Source: Anaeramoeba flamelloides (taxonomy: Eukaryota > Metamonada > Anaeramoebidae). Taken from it: a stretch of 64,000 nt of DNA. Shown here piece after piece: positions 33,871-46,558 of the stretch. Numbering within the stretch: position 1 is the first letter of the stretch; each line of letters opens with the position of its first letter. Where the stretch lies: the NCBI GenBank assembly GCA_027625915.1, contig JANTQA010000015.1:9887001-9951000 (forward strand), given 5' to 3'. The notes beneath the pieces are model-generated. The model was not told where the DNA came from, searched no databases, and saw nothing but the letters and a program-made list of their open reading frames with translations. The translations under genes and the position numbers were made by a program.

Positions 33871-34794
33871 TTAAAAATTTTCACTAACTTTTCTGGATTT
33901 TTCTTTTTAGAAATCGAGTTCTCAAAGAAGAAGTGTGTGATTTTTGGTTTCGATTTCTTGTTTGAAAAAGAAATTTGAAAATGAAGTGAAAATTTTTGAG
34001 TTTTTAATTTAAATACTATCATCATCAAAGGAAAAAGTTTTGAAATTGTGGATCTTGTTGTACAAACAAGTTTTTTACTTTGGGGTTGAGTAAAATGCGT
34101 TCCAACTTGATTCTTTAAAAAGTCAGCTTTTTTTTCCGATTTAAAATAAACTAAATTAATTTTAAATTTAAATTCTTGAAGGATTAATTTCCACAAAAAG
34201 AAAATCAAAAGATGAAACTGAAAACTAAATTCAAGAATCCACAACACCAACCTAGCACTATTCGTTTCTATGAGTTTACAAATCTTTTTTCTTTTGAAAA
34301 AGAAAAGATTTTTTATTTTTGAAATGTTTATTTTTTTAATAAACCCTATTTTATTTGTGGCTGTACAAAATTTCCAAATAATCCAAAAGAAAGTAATGGT
34401 CTTTTGACATACAATAATAAACTCACAAATGTATTTTCATTTCACATAGAAGGTCACAAAAATATGCTAATTAAACCAACAAACACAACAAAAGAAAAAC
34501 TATTTGAAACCAAATGGTTTGACATAAACAAGTTGATGTGTTAAGAACTAAACATAAGTGAAACTCTTTTCAAAAAGTTTTCTCAAATGTTACCCAAATT
34601 GCTTCACAAGAGTGAATTAGATATTTTGATGGTCCAATGTAAAAACCTTTGTTCCTGTGTTTTTTAAATAGCATTTGTCCTCTCAACTTTTTTATGATTC
34701 TTGCAATTAATAAATACCAAGACGAAATAAAAATGATCAAAGCCAATGAAAAAATATACACTTTTGTTTCACTTGAAATTTCATTTTTAGCAAA
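33840..34794 (-). CDS. Candidate polytopic membrane protein, C-terminal exons
   Basis: Exon 34594-34794 follows a TTTTTCAG acceptor and has one strong membrane helix (SLALIIFISSWYLLIARI) followed by a basic loop. It ends before GTAACA. Exon 33840-34421 is open for 193 codons, far longer than chance here, with two hydrophobic helices (FIIVCQKTITFFWIIW; LVLWILEFSFQFHLLIFFLW) and a basic C-terminal tail. Both exons are in phase 0 with a 167-bp intron. Upstream segments at about 34980-35120 (minus) also read like a helix plus a cytosolic loop, but one in-frame TGA separates them, so the 5' part may be decayed. The layout suggests a receptor-like multi-helix protein; no family is certain. The final 11 codons lie in TTAA element C3. 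Confidence 0.5.
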
Positions 34795-35556
34795 CTGAAA
34801 AATATTTTTCGAGGTATATAATCTAAATAGCTAAGATTTATTTTCAGCATTTACTTCAACACTTATGGGTGTTTCAAAAAAATATTTCAATCTCCCCGAT
34901 CCTCACAAAGACCTAAATCTAGTTTATTACTGCATTTAAAAATACACTACATCCTTAGAAGAGTCAGTGTTTTATTTTTTTTTTCAAATTGATGATTCTT
35001 TCTTAATTGTTTGATAGATTTAACAAAATTTCAAATACAATGACAAAAGGCAAGGAATGGAAAAAACACAACACAACTAACAATCAAATGTAATCCTTGG
35101 TTTAAATCTACTCTTACAAGTAATCAAATAAAAAAAATCATTTGATAATGGATAATATCGATCAATAAAGATATCAATCATTAGAGAGTATTTTAATCAT
35201 TTGAACCATATGGTTCGAAAATCTAATAAATAAAAAATCATTATTTTTTTCTTTCCCATTCTCTATTTTTTTTATTTTCGTTTTTTAGGTACTTTACTTT
35301 GAAAAAATTTTTTTAATTGTAAACCCTTTTTAAAAAATTTTTTTTTTTTTCCTTTGTCACAAAAATAATCTAACCAGTTTTAATTTTTTTTTTTTTTGAC
35401 CTTTATTTAATTTAACAACTTTATGTTCCTATTTATATATATTTTAATCTTTTGGCGAAAATTAAAAAATGAATTTATATTTATAACTTTGATTTTGACA
35501 AAATATGTTATGATTAAAATGCTCTATCTTTTCTAATTTGTAACAAAATAGCTATT

Positions 35557-36810
35557 ATGAATGATGGCTCTCAATTTGCAGGATGGGTTCGAAAGATCTT
35601 AGGAGAAAAGGAATTTGCAGCAGTTCTTGAACAACCACTTACACAAGCAACTGTTCCACCAATTCAGATCTATTCTGAGACAAGCAAGAGGATGGAGAAG
35701 GATCTTCTTCCTCTTGAGAACAAGCAAGTTGTTCAACAAGAAACAAGGCTCAAAAATCGATTTAACCAGACAATGTCGAGGGTGGAGAGTCTTAGATCAA
35801 ATTACAACGCATATTTCTCTGAAAAAAAGAGCAGCTCCACTGACCAACAATTCAACATCGCAAACAGTCTTCCCAAAGATCCAGATTCTGACTCGGAAAC
35901 CTTTCTATTTGAAAATGATCAAGACCTCATCGAACTTTATGAGCTGTACGAAAGCTCTTCCACTTTTTTAGGTTCAGAGACACACAAAGAAAACAAATTA
36001 AAATCTATACACCAACCAATTTTACAATTACCAAATAAGCCTCGGAGACAAATAACCAAACTTTCTGAACCCGAAACCATGAATCAAAAGGCTTATACAA
36101 CTCGCTTAATGACAGGAAGCCAGTTCTTTAACTCTAGTCGAAAGAATAATGGGAATTCCAAAGCTCCACAATCGAAAAATTCATCATTCAATAACACAAT
36201 TTTGGATAATAGTTTATCACATTTACAACAAAGACAAAGCCAAAAAGGTGATTTAAATGTCAACCAAATGGGGAGGGGGGGTATCAAAAAGGAACAGCAA
36301 ACACGCAAAAAAGTAATAATAATAGAAAAAAAAAGGAAAAAAAAAATTCAGAGAATCCCACACACTCAAAAACAAATGATCAAACAACCATTTGACAAAT
36401 CCCTGGAAAAAGAAATCATTTTAGATTTTTTGATGCAGCCACTAAACGCCAACGAAACAATGAACAGAGAAAATCCTGCGATGGGTGTTGTTTTTTATTT
36501 ACATTTAAAAAATGTGATTAAAACTAGCCTAAAAAATGGATCAAAAGTCTCCAAATATCAATTGATGTCCAATGTCGATGACTCAATGGTAAGAAGAGGG
36601 AAATGTTCTTTAAAAATGGCAGAATGGATTTACAACCGAAAGTTTTTTAATAAAGATTTTGTACGTAAAAAAAGAAAACGTGGAAGAAGGACACTTGAAA
36701 AATCACAAAATGGGGGAAAAGTAAAGACCAAAAAGACAACACACAAACAACCCAAAAAAAATAAACAGAAGATAATAATTAAAAATAAGCGTAAAAACCT
36801 TCAAAAATAA
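35557..36810 (+). CDS. Basic, mostly disordered protein, 417 residues
   Basis: Single exon from ATG to TAA, the longest frame in the window. Residues 1-60 look folded (QFAGWVRKILGEKEFAAVL), 60-100 helical, and 100-270 are Ser/Asn/Gln-rich and disordered. Residues about 280-355 hold a possible folded block (FDKSLEKEIILDFLMQP ... SLKMAEWIYNRKFF). The tail (about 355-417) is Lys/Arg-rich with several nuclear-localisation-like clusters such as RKKRKRGRRT; another is IIIEKKRKKK near 255. A nuclear, nucleic-acid-associated role is an inference from composition only. I recognise no family. Composition is far from the AT-rich flanks. Confidence 0.85.
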   Translation: MNDGSQFAGWVRKILGEKEFAAVLEQPLTQATVPPIQIYSETSKRMEKDLLPLENKQVVQQETRLKNRFNQTMSRVESLRSNYNAYFSEKKSSSTDQQFNIANSLPKDPDSDSETFLFENDQDLIELYELYESSSTFLGSETHKENKLKSIHQPILQLPNKPRRQITKLSEPETMNQKAYTTRLMTGSQFFNSSRKNNGNSKAPQSKNSSFNNTILDNSLSHLQQRQSQKGDLNVNQMGRGGIKKEQQTRKKVIIIEKKRKKKIQRIPHTQKQMIKQPFDKSLEKEIILDFLMQPLNANETMNRENPAMGVVFYLHLKNVIKTSLKNGSKVSKYQLMSNVDDSMVRRGKCSLKMAEWIYNRKFFNKDFVRKKRKRGRRTLEKSQNGGKVKTKKTTHKQPKKNKQKIIIKNKRKNLQK

Positions 36811-36983
36811 TATGAATAATATCTCTAACAAATCTTTTGATTTGAATATTATTATTGAATTTTTACATTCATATTTAATATAATTTCATACTGCATTGTG
36901 ATTTTTCCTTTCTTTCTATTCTTTTTTTTTTTTTTTTCAAAAAAGCATAGGTTTGTTCTATTCTTGAGAATTTTCTATATTTC

Positions 36984-37014
<31 letters not shown>

Positions 37015-38108
37015 TGTATTTTTTTTTTTTTTTGTATTGTTTTATTCTACAAAACCTCTAAGGGTTATTCTAACCCGTGTAATTCTTTTTATCTAATTTT
37101 TCACACATTTTTTTAATTTTTTTAAAAAATAATTTAATTCAATAAATTTTTGATTATTTTCAAAATAATTATCCCATAATTTTTACATATTTTTTTTAAA
37201 ATTATAAACTCTTTTTCAAATAAAAAGTGACAGAAAATTTCAAGAATTATTCATAATTGAATGGAATTAATTGTAGTATCATTCTAAAAATTAAGAAACT
37301 AGTAAAACATAAAAAAAAACAATTAACTGGAAATTTAGAATTCATTACAACAAACAAATAAAAAATAAAATTGAATATTTTAAAAATTGATATGTCCCTT
37401 TATTTTAAAATGAGAAATCTGGTTTTGGAAATTTTAGGGGGGATCTATCCAATCAAGAAAAACGGTTGAACAAGGTGAATTGGGAAAAAATTCTTTACAT
37501 TTTATATATAACTCTTTACACCTCAAAAGTTTATTCTCTCAAAGTCTCGTTTTCAATATAATACTGCAATTCATCTATATATTTTGTTTGAATTGTTTTT
37601 TTTTTTTTTTTTTTTTTTTTTTTATTTGTTCCATATATCAATCGAATAATGGTCTTTCTTAATTCCTATACCTAAACCATTCAAAACCAAACTTTAATTT
37701 TTTTCGTTTTTATACTGGTAGATTATTTGAAATTGATTTCTTCTTATTTTGTTTTTTGCATTTTCCAACTATTAATTATCCAAAAATTAAAAAACATAAC
37801 AAATGAAAAAATGAATAATTAAAATAAAAACCCACAAGAAGTAATTATCTTATTAATAATCAAATTCAATAGTATTGATGATTTGTTATGTGTTTTTTTT
37901 ATTTGAAAAATATTTTATAATTAATATTACTTTTTTTTGTTATTTTAATGTTTTTTTTTAATTTTTTTTTTCTTTCGGTCTAATCAGTTACTTTTCTTGA
38001 CTTAGATTTAGATTATAAATACCAAATCATAAATGGAAATTTTGATTTCAAATTTCAAAATATTTTCATAACAATTTGTTGAAAACAATAATAGAGTATT
38101 TACAAACC
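36811..38108. other. Gene-free stretch with simple repeats
   Basis: (AT)n at 36984-37001, T runs at 37019-37034 and 37598-37623. A short exon-like frame after TTTTAG at 37435 (DLSNQEKRLNKVNWEKIL) competes with another open frame and is not called. Confidence 0.4.
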
Positions 38109-38312
38109 AAATTAGTACAACTCGTTCTGCTTTTAAAACACAAACTTTCAAGGAAATATAAGTCACACAAAAAAAATTCCAAATTAAAGACAAAATCCAA
38201 ATTCTAATAAAATAATTTATGACAAAAAATTCATAAAAAAGTATCATGTTTGATATTTTTGTGTGCCTTAAATTTCCGTTAAAATTTTTTACTATAAAAG
38301 TGTGCATTACAT
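38109..38312. mobile_element. Family H MITE, copy H2
   Basis: Inverse halves share AAAACACAAACTTTCAAGG and CCTTAAATTTCCGTTAAAA with H1. More diverged than H1; TA flanks not clear. Confidence 0.6.
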
Positions 38313-38591
38313 TATTATCCGGTATTGATCAAAAAAAAAGTATTTTATTCTTCAAAATGCGTAGATTTTTATATTTTCCTCTTTATATAGATATACATCT
38401 TTTCAAATTAGTGAAAATAATTTTTAGTTTGTATAGAGTTGTTTATGATTTTCCTTCAGATATGGTAGTTTTCCCTAAAGCTTGTTTGGGAATTGGCCAA
38501 TTTTATAATATCTTTTTAATTTATATTTTTCCTGTTGTTTGGAGGATTTACTTAGTTTTACATGGTCTTAATATAATTTTTTGTAGTAATT

Positions 38592-39100
38592 AATATAAAC
38601 CATATTTGACTCAAAGAGGCAAAGCCAAAAATGAAAAATTCACTTTGTTTTACAGAATGAACCAAACTTAGATTGTTTAGAAATACAAGAAATAATGAAC
38701 TTCCTATTAGAGTCGATATTCATGAAGGAAATTATGAACAAAATATAAATTTCAAAAAAAAAAAAATGTTCAAAATTTTTTGGACCCTTTCATTGGAATA
38801 TCTTGTGCAAAATTTCTTGATTTCTTTAGAAAATTTAAAATTTTTGACGATAAGGTTTTTTAATTGTAAATGTAGGAATTTAAAAAGAAAATACAAATCC
38901 TCACTTTAATTAATGTTAATTTGGAGTTTTTTACTTTTTTTTTTTTAAAATTTATTTTTTTTACAAGAAAAAAGAAGGAAAAGAAGAAGAAGAAAAAAAA
39001 AAAAAGGGAGGGGGGGGGGGAGGGGGGGGGAGAAGCAAAAAAGAAATAAAGAAAAATATTTTTACGTTTAATAACTATCTAAAATTGAATACTTTATAAA
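38592..39100 (-). mobile_element. Family G element, copy G3, followed by a purine tract
   Basis: Starts ATAAACCATATTTGACTCAA, an eroded form of the G1 end. The shared interior includes AAATGAAAAATTCACTTT and GATTGTTTAGAAATA. The right part contains the 70-nt purine tract 38966-39035. Confidence 0.6.
38966..39035 (+). repeat. 70-nt pure purine tract with G11 and G9 runs
   Basis: Only A and G for 70 nt; G runs at 39010-39020 and 39022-39030. By far the G-richest place in the window, with triplex or quadruplex potential. Confidence 0.85.
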
Positions 39101-39483
39101 ATTTAAAGAAAAATTTGGTTGATCAGGATAAAAAAACTGTATAAAGAAAAAAATATTTAATACTGTTATACATAAATATAATTTCCTTATGAACAAGCTC
39201 CTTAAAAATCTACCCTACAAATCGTAAGTTTATTTTCCTTTCAATCTCGTGGGATTTTATTCTTGTTGTTGTCAAGTCAAATAATAGATATTCAATATAG
39301 ATTACCTTTTTAAATTTATTATTAGATTATATCTTTAAATTAAAGTTGTTTGGGTAGAAGAGTTGGTGTATTACTTTATAAACTAATAAATAGAATTTTA
39401 TATGTAATGAAAAATTATTTTGGTCAATATTTCTTGAGAGTTTTTGTTTCCTCATAATTATCCCAAGAAACACCATCATGTAT

Positions 39484-39523
<40 letters not shown>

Positions 39524-41307
39524 AATAAATGAAATCCATTCCAAACAATAAAAAAAACATAACAAAATTTAAGTATCGAATGATATATCAAGAGGATTTT
39601 TAGTGATATAATCCAAATTTCAAAATTAGGAGCAAATTTTTTATTATTATTTTTTTCTTTTTTCATTTGTCTTTTCAAAAATACAATGATTACACTATAT
39701 TTTTATTTATTAATCTATATTGACTATTGTATCTAAAAAATGGAGTAAAATATATTATAATTCAATTAAAAACACGATTAAACTAATTTTTTTCTGATGA
39801 AAAATCTGCCCCTATTTTTGAAATTAAGCTTACATTTAAGTTCTAAAAAAAAAAGCTAATCTTGAAATAAAATTATTAGGAGTAAATCTAAATTTTACGA
39901 GATTTAACAATTCTAATTCAAGTGAATAACATATGAAATAAAAAAAAAATCTTCTTAGAGTAAGTAATTACTGATCAAAATTTTTTTCTTGATATCTGAA
40001 AAAATTTCAAAATTAATTTATTAATTATTAAAAAATGAGTTTTTTTTTTTTTTATTTATTAATTTTTAAATTTGGTTACCAATAAAAATCAGTACTGTTG
40101 ATAAATAATTGATGAATATTCCAATATTACGAATTAAAACTGAAAAAAATTATTTTTGAAACAATTGTATAATAAAATGATTCACAGCTATTTTAATTGG
40201 AAATCTATTATTCTGATAAACATAGAATGACTTTACTAACTTTATTAAATTCTAATTTGTATTCAGAAAATAATGAAAAAGAATTCAAAATGAATTATCT
40301 TTACTTGAATTTATAAGTAACAAATTTATCAAAAGAAAAGCATGAAAAAAGACCTTTTCTGATCTAATTTGGAATTAGTAAAAAATTTATATTTTTGATT
40401 TTTTGTGTGATGTATATAATTGTCGTTGTTTGAAAAAATTAAAAAGTTTTTTCTTACCCTTTAAATCGTTTACAATTTTGAATAGTTTTAATAAGAATAC
40501 ACAATGAATAATTTTATAGTTCTTTAAAAAATATACACACTTAACCTGTTTTCAGAGAATTTTAAAACAAAAACTTCCTGTTCAATAGAAAAACGTAACC
40601 AAACATTTTTTCCCGATAATTATAACAGAACTTCTCTTAACTGTCGTTAAGAATTTAAAGATCTAAAAAAGGTACAAAATTATACTGCTTGAATTAAGTT
40701 TTGAAACAAAGCTGAACTGTTCACCAGAAAACCCCAAATTTACAAGGTTTCCCTACACTTTTGACGAAATTTTCACCGAACTGTGTTATTAAATTCAATT
40801 TTATGAATAATTTAGATCAACAAATAATTAAACTAATTAAATTTGATAAAAGATCAAAATCCTTTAAAAATAGATTTGAAAATAATAATTTATTTTCATA
40901 TTTTTAATTTTAAAATGGCTTGAACATTTTTCTAACCAAATTTAGACACACACCTTTAGACACATTACATTTGGAAATTAAAATAAGAATATTTCAAGAT
41001 TGATTACATTTTTGAAAAATTAATATTTTTTAAAAATAAAGAATTATTTAACTAATTTGGTCAGAATATTAATAATTTTTTTAAAAAGATAGTTTTGAGT
41101 TAATCTTCAGATCACCATAACAAAAAAACAAGAATAGATCTGTGATATTAGTCTTTTTAAAAATAAATTGAATTTTCAAACAAACTTTTAAACTGGTTAA
41201 TTTTTAAAAAATCCCATTTTGAATTTGAAAAAAAATAAACCATTTTTCTTATTTTACCAAAACTCCAAAACCATTTTTCATCAACCTATTTTTCTATTTT
41301 CTTTTTT
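39101..41307. other. Gene-free stretch upstream of the Ras gene
   Basis: (AT)n at 39491-39520. At 40556-40650 and 40668-40791 two plus-strand frames read like protein (SIEKRNQTFFPDNYN; NPKFTRFPYTFDEIFTE), but each is short and they are in different frames with no usable intron; a decayed gene is possible. The last 100 bp before the Ras ATG are relatively CA-rich and may hold its promoter. Confidence 0.4.
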
Positions 41308-42749
41308 ATGACGGAATTACGTTATCAAATTGTTATTGCTGGGCCTGGTAGTGTAGGAAAATCTGCTATTACACTCCAATTTATTTCACAACAATTTATC
41401 CGTGATTATGGTAATGATCCAATCGCTTTCTTTTTTTTTCTTTTGTTTTTCTTTGCAAAAAAATGTTGTTATAATGTCTTTGACCGATTTAATTTCTCCT
41501 CTTCTAAACAAATTGTAAATTTTGTATTTTCTTTTTTTACATCAAACCCTTTGACCAAATATCCACACGATCCCTTAAAAAATTAATTTCATTTTCAAAT
41601 TGGTTTTGCTAACAAACAACACAGATCCTACAATTGAAGGTTTGTAATTTTTCTAATTCACCAATTTGTTGTTTGACTTTCAAATTTTCCAACCAACTTT
41701 TTTTAATGGTTTTTTTTCTTTTGTTCAAATCAAACCCAACCATAACTTATCCAATGAAAAGAATGTTACAAAAAACATATTTATGTCGACAGTGAAGTTG
41801 CATATCTTGATATTCTTGTAAGTTTAGGTTTAGCTTTTGTTTTTTTTTTTTTTCTCCACAAACAAGATCGAGAATCTTTGTTTTCTTTTCGTTTCATTAA
41901 AAATAGAACACAAAACAAACTCTTCTTTCTTTGATGCCAAACTTTTTTTATTTTATTTTCTTTTTTGTTCTTTGGGGAGGAACAAATTCTTTCTTTTTCT
42001 TCTTATTTTTTTTTACTCAAATTAATCCCTTTCTTTATTTGTAAAAAAAACCACCAAAAGGATACTGCCGGACAAGAAGAATATTCAAGTTTAAGATCCC
42101 ATCATTTCCAGAATGGGGACGGGTTTTTATTAGTTTATTCTGTAGATAATAGAAAGGCTTTTGAAGAAATTGTTGATTTTCATGATGAAATTCTTCGAGC
42201 TAAAGACGCTGATTCATTACCAATTGTTTTGCTTGCAAATAAGGTATATTTGTTCTTTTTTTTTTTTTTTTTTTTTTTTTTCTCTCTTTCTAAAGCGAAA
42301 AAAGAAAAAATTAATGTGGCAAAAATTCATTAATACACAGAAAATCACAAATTTTGTTTAAATTGAGTCCAAAAAAATCATACTAAAAACTCCAAACATA
42401 ACAAACGATCCTTTTCTTTTTCCTCAACAAAATTCAAAATATAATGTTTTGTTTACTTTTTTTTCTTAATCCTTAAAATCTCCCATGAACTGGACGATAT
42501 TTCTTCAAATTACAAACCTTTCCAAAGGTTGATTTACCAAAAAACAACCATGAAGTTTCAAAAAAAGAAGGAAAAGATCTTGCAGATAGTTATGGATACC
42601 CCTTTATGGAAACATCTGCCAAAAATGTAATTAATATTGAAGAATCATTTGCAGAATGTGTTAGATCAATTAGAAAAGAAAGAGATTCTCTTAAAAAGGC
42701 GACAGGTGGTAAAGGGAAAAAAGGAAAAGGAAAATGCCTTTTGATGTAA
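41308..42749 (+). CDS. Ras-family small GTPase, five exons
   Basis: Exons 41308-41410, 41625-41639, 41762-41817, 42061-42243 and 42528-42749 give 192 residues. A molecular switch at the membrane: GPGSVGKS P-loop (residues 12-19; Ras Gly12 is kept as Gly14, Gly13 is Ser), effector loop YDPTIEECY, switch II DTAGQEEY with the catalytic Gln, NKVD (base binding), ETSAK, and a polybasic tail KGKKGKGK before the CaaX box CLLM. A CaaX ending in Met predicts farnesylation. Sequence is closest to Ras/Rap rather than Rab or Rho, as it has no insert helix. Exon 2 is a 15-nt microexon coding for the heart of the effector loop. Introns are 214, 122, 243 and 284 bp, all T-rich, with donors GTAATG, GTTTGT, GTAAGT and GTATAT. 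Nothing suggests loss of function. Confidence 0.95.
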
Positions 42750-43534
42750 TAAACTTCAGAATAAAACAGAAACAACAACAAATTTTTTTTTTTATTGGAC
42801 AAAATGAAAAAAAAACAACACTTTTTTCGATCAAAACAATAAAATCTACAAAAGTATCATCAAACCCAACTTTTTTTGATTGTTCTAATAAACAAAACTA
42901 AACTCTTTAATGAATTCTCAAGTTTATTGAATGGCTAATATTTATCTATACTTTTTTTTATTAAATTTTTTCATATAATCTATCATTTTTTTATTTATTT
43001 TTATTTTTATTTTTATTCAAACATTTTCAATAAAACCAAAAACAAAAATGATCAAGTATTTAATTAACATATTTAATACGTTTATTTTCTCAATTTTCAA
43101 CAAACCAATTTAAATTACGATCTTTAGGAACAACTGATCCAAATCAAGACATAATTTTCCACTCAAATTAATTAGATTGGAATAATTACTGGTTTTATAT
43201 CAATAAACTTTTAAATGTTGCTATTGCTTAATATGAGAAAAATATTTATTTTAATGAATTTATCCTTAAAAAAAATGACTTTAAAATCATTTATTTTGAA
43301 ATTAAATCAAAAGTGAATTTGAAATTCGAGTAAAAATAAAATTTCTCTGTTTTGAAGAATTATTTATCTGTAAAAATCAAAAATCAGTAAAATTTAGCCT
43401 GTCTCCAATTGGAAAAATTATTCTATTTATATTTCCAATCATCATTTTGAGTGATTATTTTCAAAAAATTGTGTGATTTAAATTTGGATTTTAAATGTTT
43501 TTGATAATCTATCATTTATATACTCTTGAATATA
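42750..43534. other. 3' flank of the Ras gene, no feature
   Basis: AT-rich. Two AATAAA-like motifs at 42839 and 42890 could serve 3' end formation. Nothing else seen. Confidence 0.4.
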
Positions 43535-44095
43535 TACACCATTTCACTTAAATGTGCCAAGCAAAAAATGAAAAATTCACTTTTTTTTACATAATAAACC
43601 AAACTATAATTGTTTAGAAATAGAGAAATGATAAAATTCTGATTTAAGTTGAGATTCATATAAGAAATACGGAAACGAAAAATAAATTTCAAAAAAAAAT
43701 AAAATGTTAAAAAAATTGGGATCTTTAATTGGAATATCTTGTACAATAGTTCTCAATTTCTTCAGGAAATAAAAATAAATGACAATAAGATTTTTCAATT
43801 GTAAATGTATTAAATTTTAAAAAGAAAATACAAAGCCTCATTTTTCTTAATGTCAATTTGGAGTTTCAAAGGATTTTTTACTTCAAATTTAATTTTTTTA
43901 ATAAAGAAAAAAAAGAAAAGGAAAAAAATAAAAAATCAAAATTAACAAACATAAAAAAAATATGACAAAATTAGAAAAAATAATCAGATATAAAAAATCA
44001 AAATATATTCTGAGAATTATACTAAATTAAATCCAGAGAATATGTTTTATTTCTTCATTAAAACTACCCACCCTTGACTGAAAAAGAGTTTAATT
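43535..44095 (-). mobile_element. Family G element, copy G4
   Basis: Left CACCATTTCACTTAAATGTGCC and right CTTGACTGAAAAAGAGTTTA are eroded inverse G ends. The interior aligns with 38640-38930, including AAATGAAAAATTCACTTT. Confidence 0.6.
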
Positions 44096-44699
44096 ATTTG
44101 TTTTATTATCAAATCTCAAACATTGGTATTATATTTTTTTTTAAACTTATTGGAAAATTAAATTATAAAAATCTGATTAGTTTGCATATTTATCTAACAA
44201 ATAGAAGTCTATTTTCGAATTTTTATTTCTCTTTTTAGTTGACCAGAATAGTATTTTCTTCATTTTTTTGAAATTTTCTGGTTTTAGATTTGACAGTTAT
44301 TAGTTTTTTTAAAGTCAATATAACAATAAAACCTTTATAAAAAAATAAATAAAAATAAAAACTTTAAATATTATAAACTAATCCATGAATTAGAATATAT
44401 TAGTAAAATTTTTTTATCAATATAAGAGTAATTTTTTTATTTTTAAAAGCAAAACTTAAGAAAAAAATTACAAAAACAACCATTATAACAATACCACTAG
44501 AAAATTGATTAATTTTTGTCATTTTTTTTTTTTAAAGATCCACCCAAACTTCCACAAAAAATTACTCACATAATTTGAACAACTGTTTCTAAAATGAAAA
44601 GGATTTTTTTTCTTTCTGGATGCTATAAATATCACTTTATCAATAAAAGGATATGACTTATCTTCTCAAATTCATTCAAATAATGACAATAATTGTTAT
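44096..44699. other. Gene-free stretch
   Basis: AT-rich DNA; I see no gene, repeat end or RNA. Confidence 0.4.
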
Positions 44700-45166
44700 A
44701 CAGAGATTGTTTGATAGTTTGAAAAAAAATATAAAACTTTTTTTTTTTAATCAAATAATAATAAAAAAAAAACTTTTATCAAAAAAATATCTTGAAAAAT
44801 AAATGTTCTAATCAAGAATTGAGTGATATTAGGTTAAAATTGTATTTTTTCAAAACAGAAGATCAAATAAATTTAATTGAAGGTATTTAACCTTTTGATC
44901 GATCAATAATCCTAAAAGAATTTAAACAAATTTACCAATGGAATTTTTTTTTTTGATCAACTAACATCAAAATTTTTAACACATCCTTGACTTATTAGTA
45001 TTGATAATTATTTATTTTTTTTTTCTAAGTATTTTAATTTCTATAATAATTATTAACATTTCAATTATTAAATTGTTCTAATTTGGTATTTCTACTAAAA
45101 TTGATTAAAAAAGATTTTATTTTCAATAATAGAATTTTGATGTGTTAAAAACTTTAAATAGGGTTT
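44700..45166 (+). mobile_element. Family B MITE, partial copy B4
   Basis: From about 44820 it aligns with B1 (GATATTAGGTTAAAATTG, GATCGATCAATAATC, end TGTGTTAAAAACTTTAAA). The left end is lost. Confidence 0.6.
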
Positions 45167-45416
45167 AATTTTAGATTTTATTTTCTCTGAAATTTTAATT
45201 CTAGATATTAAGGAAAGAAAAGTTTTTGAATTTTTTTCTCTATTTTTTGAGAATCTAGAACTTAAGAGTACAAATAACATTTTTAATTAACTATCAAATA
45301 TTTCAATTCTAGTAGTTTTTCTGATATTTCTACATAATTAAGGTCATTGTCAGTTTTTTTTTTTTTGTTTTGTTTTGTTTTTTTTTTCTTTCTTATATCC
45401 CATCTTCGTTTGTAAA

Positions 45417-46558
45417 CTAAATACTTTCTAAAAAATCATCCAATGAAACGTGTTCAGCTGTGGAATATGAATTATACGTGTTTAAATGGTTTGGATAGAT
45501 ATTAGAAGAAAAAATTAATTTTTTTTTTAACTTCCAAAATTTAAATCATTTTTTCACTTTTTTATCTTTTTTTTTAAGTTTTTTTTTCAAAATTTTTCAT
45601 TTGGTAAATTTTTTTTTCATTATAAGATCGATATTCACTTGGTAGAAATATGTTATTCTAATGTTATTGATAAAGTCAAAATGATTGTTTTATATTCATA
45701 TTTATTTCTATTGGAATTTGAATTTTGTGCTTTAATTTGAGATTTTTATTGTGCCTTAAATTTCGTTGAAAGTTTGTGCCTTAAAAGTGAAACTGACTGT
45801 AGGAAAAAATATGGATTTTTTTAGTTTTATTCCTGGCTGATCTCAACTATTCTTGGGTGTTTATTATTTGAATTATTTTTTTTATTTAATCTTTAACAGC
45901 CATTTATAAAAAATAATTGATATTTGTACAAAAAGTGGGTCCCCTTTGACTGAAATAAAGTTCATTACGCTTTATGAAATAATCAATTGGAAAAAATTGT
46001 TACTTCGTTTTCCTTTTATTTATCAAAATAAGACAAAAAATGAGTGGACTGGAATTTTTTGTCTCGATTTATTTCTTCGTTCTTTTTTTTTAAGTTACAT
46101 GATTTATATTGTGTAAGATAAGAATCCGAGGTGAAAGGAATAGGTAGAAATAAAAAATGAAAACCAACAATAATATTATGGTGTTTATTATTTAAATACA
46201 AGTAAACTATCTTTCATAATAATTGGCGCATTAAAAATCAAATTTTGAGGAAAAATTTTTTTTATAATTGAAGTTATCTATTTTAATATAAAAATTTAGA
46301 TTTTAATATTCAATACTATACTCAAGAGATATTTATTTTTTGTCTAAAAATAAAAGAAAAAAAAAATAAAAAAATTGGGAAATTTATTTTGAAAGAAGTA
46401 TTATATGAAAAATAGAAAATTTAAAAAAGTAATCAAACCCATTTATCAATTCCCCTTTGATTTGAATAACTAAATCTAATCTCTTGTTCATATTTGAAAC
46501 CAAATTCTTCATTAATACATCTGTTACTTCTTTCAAATTTTTCATTTTCATTTTCCAT
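45417..46558 (-). CDS. Candidate two-exon gene, 77 residues
   Basis: Exon 46439-46558 runs from an ATG in a TTAAAATGG context to a GTTTGATT donor. Exon 45417-45530 follows GGAAG and ends in TAG; both are in phase 0. The peptide starts MENENEKFERSNRC and ends AEHVSLDDFLESI. The 908-bp intron holds a lone family H end (45726-45801) and a lone G end (45935-45960). A competing frame over exon 1 (LKEVTDVLMKNLVSN) looks just as protein-like, so exon 1 may belong to another frame. Exon 1 lies in a stretch that interrupts a family L repeat copy (46225-46375 and 46680-46720). No family recognised. Confidence 0.33.

Noticed and set aside
38246-38593. Hydrophobic 115-codon frame
   Set aside because: Its first part is the end of MITE H2 and the rest is Phe/Ile-rich as expected from T-rich DNA; no exon signals.
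40556-40791. Two protein-like frames upstream of the Ras gene
   Set aside because: Several frames are open at once here and no intron joins them; listed only in the flank description.
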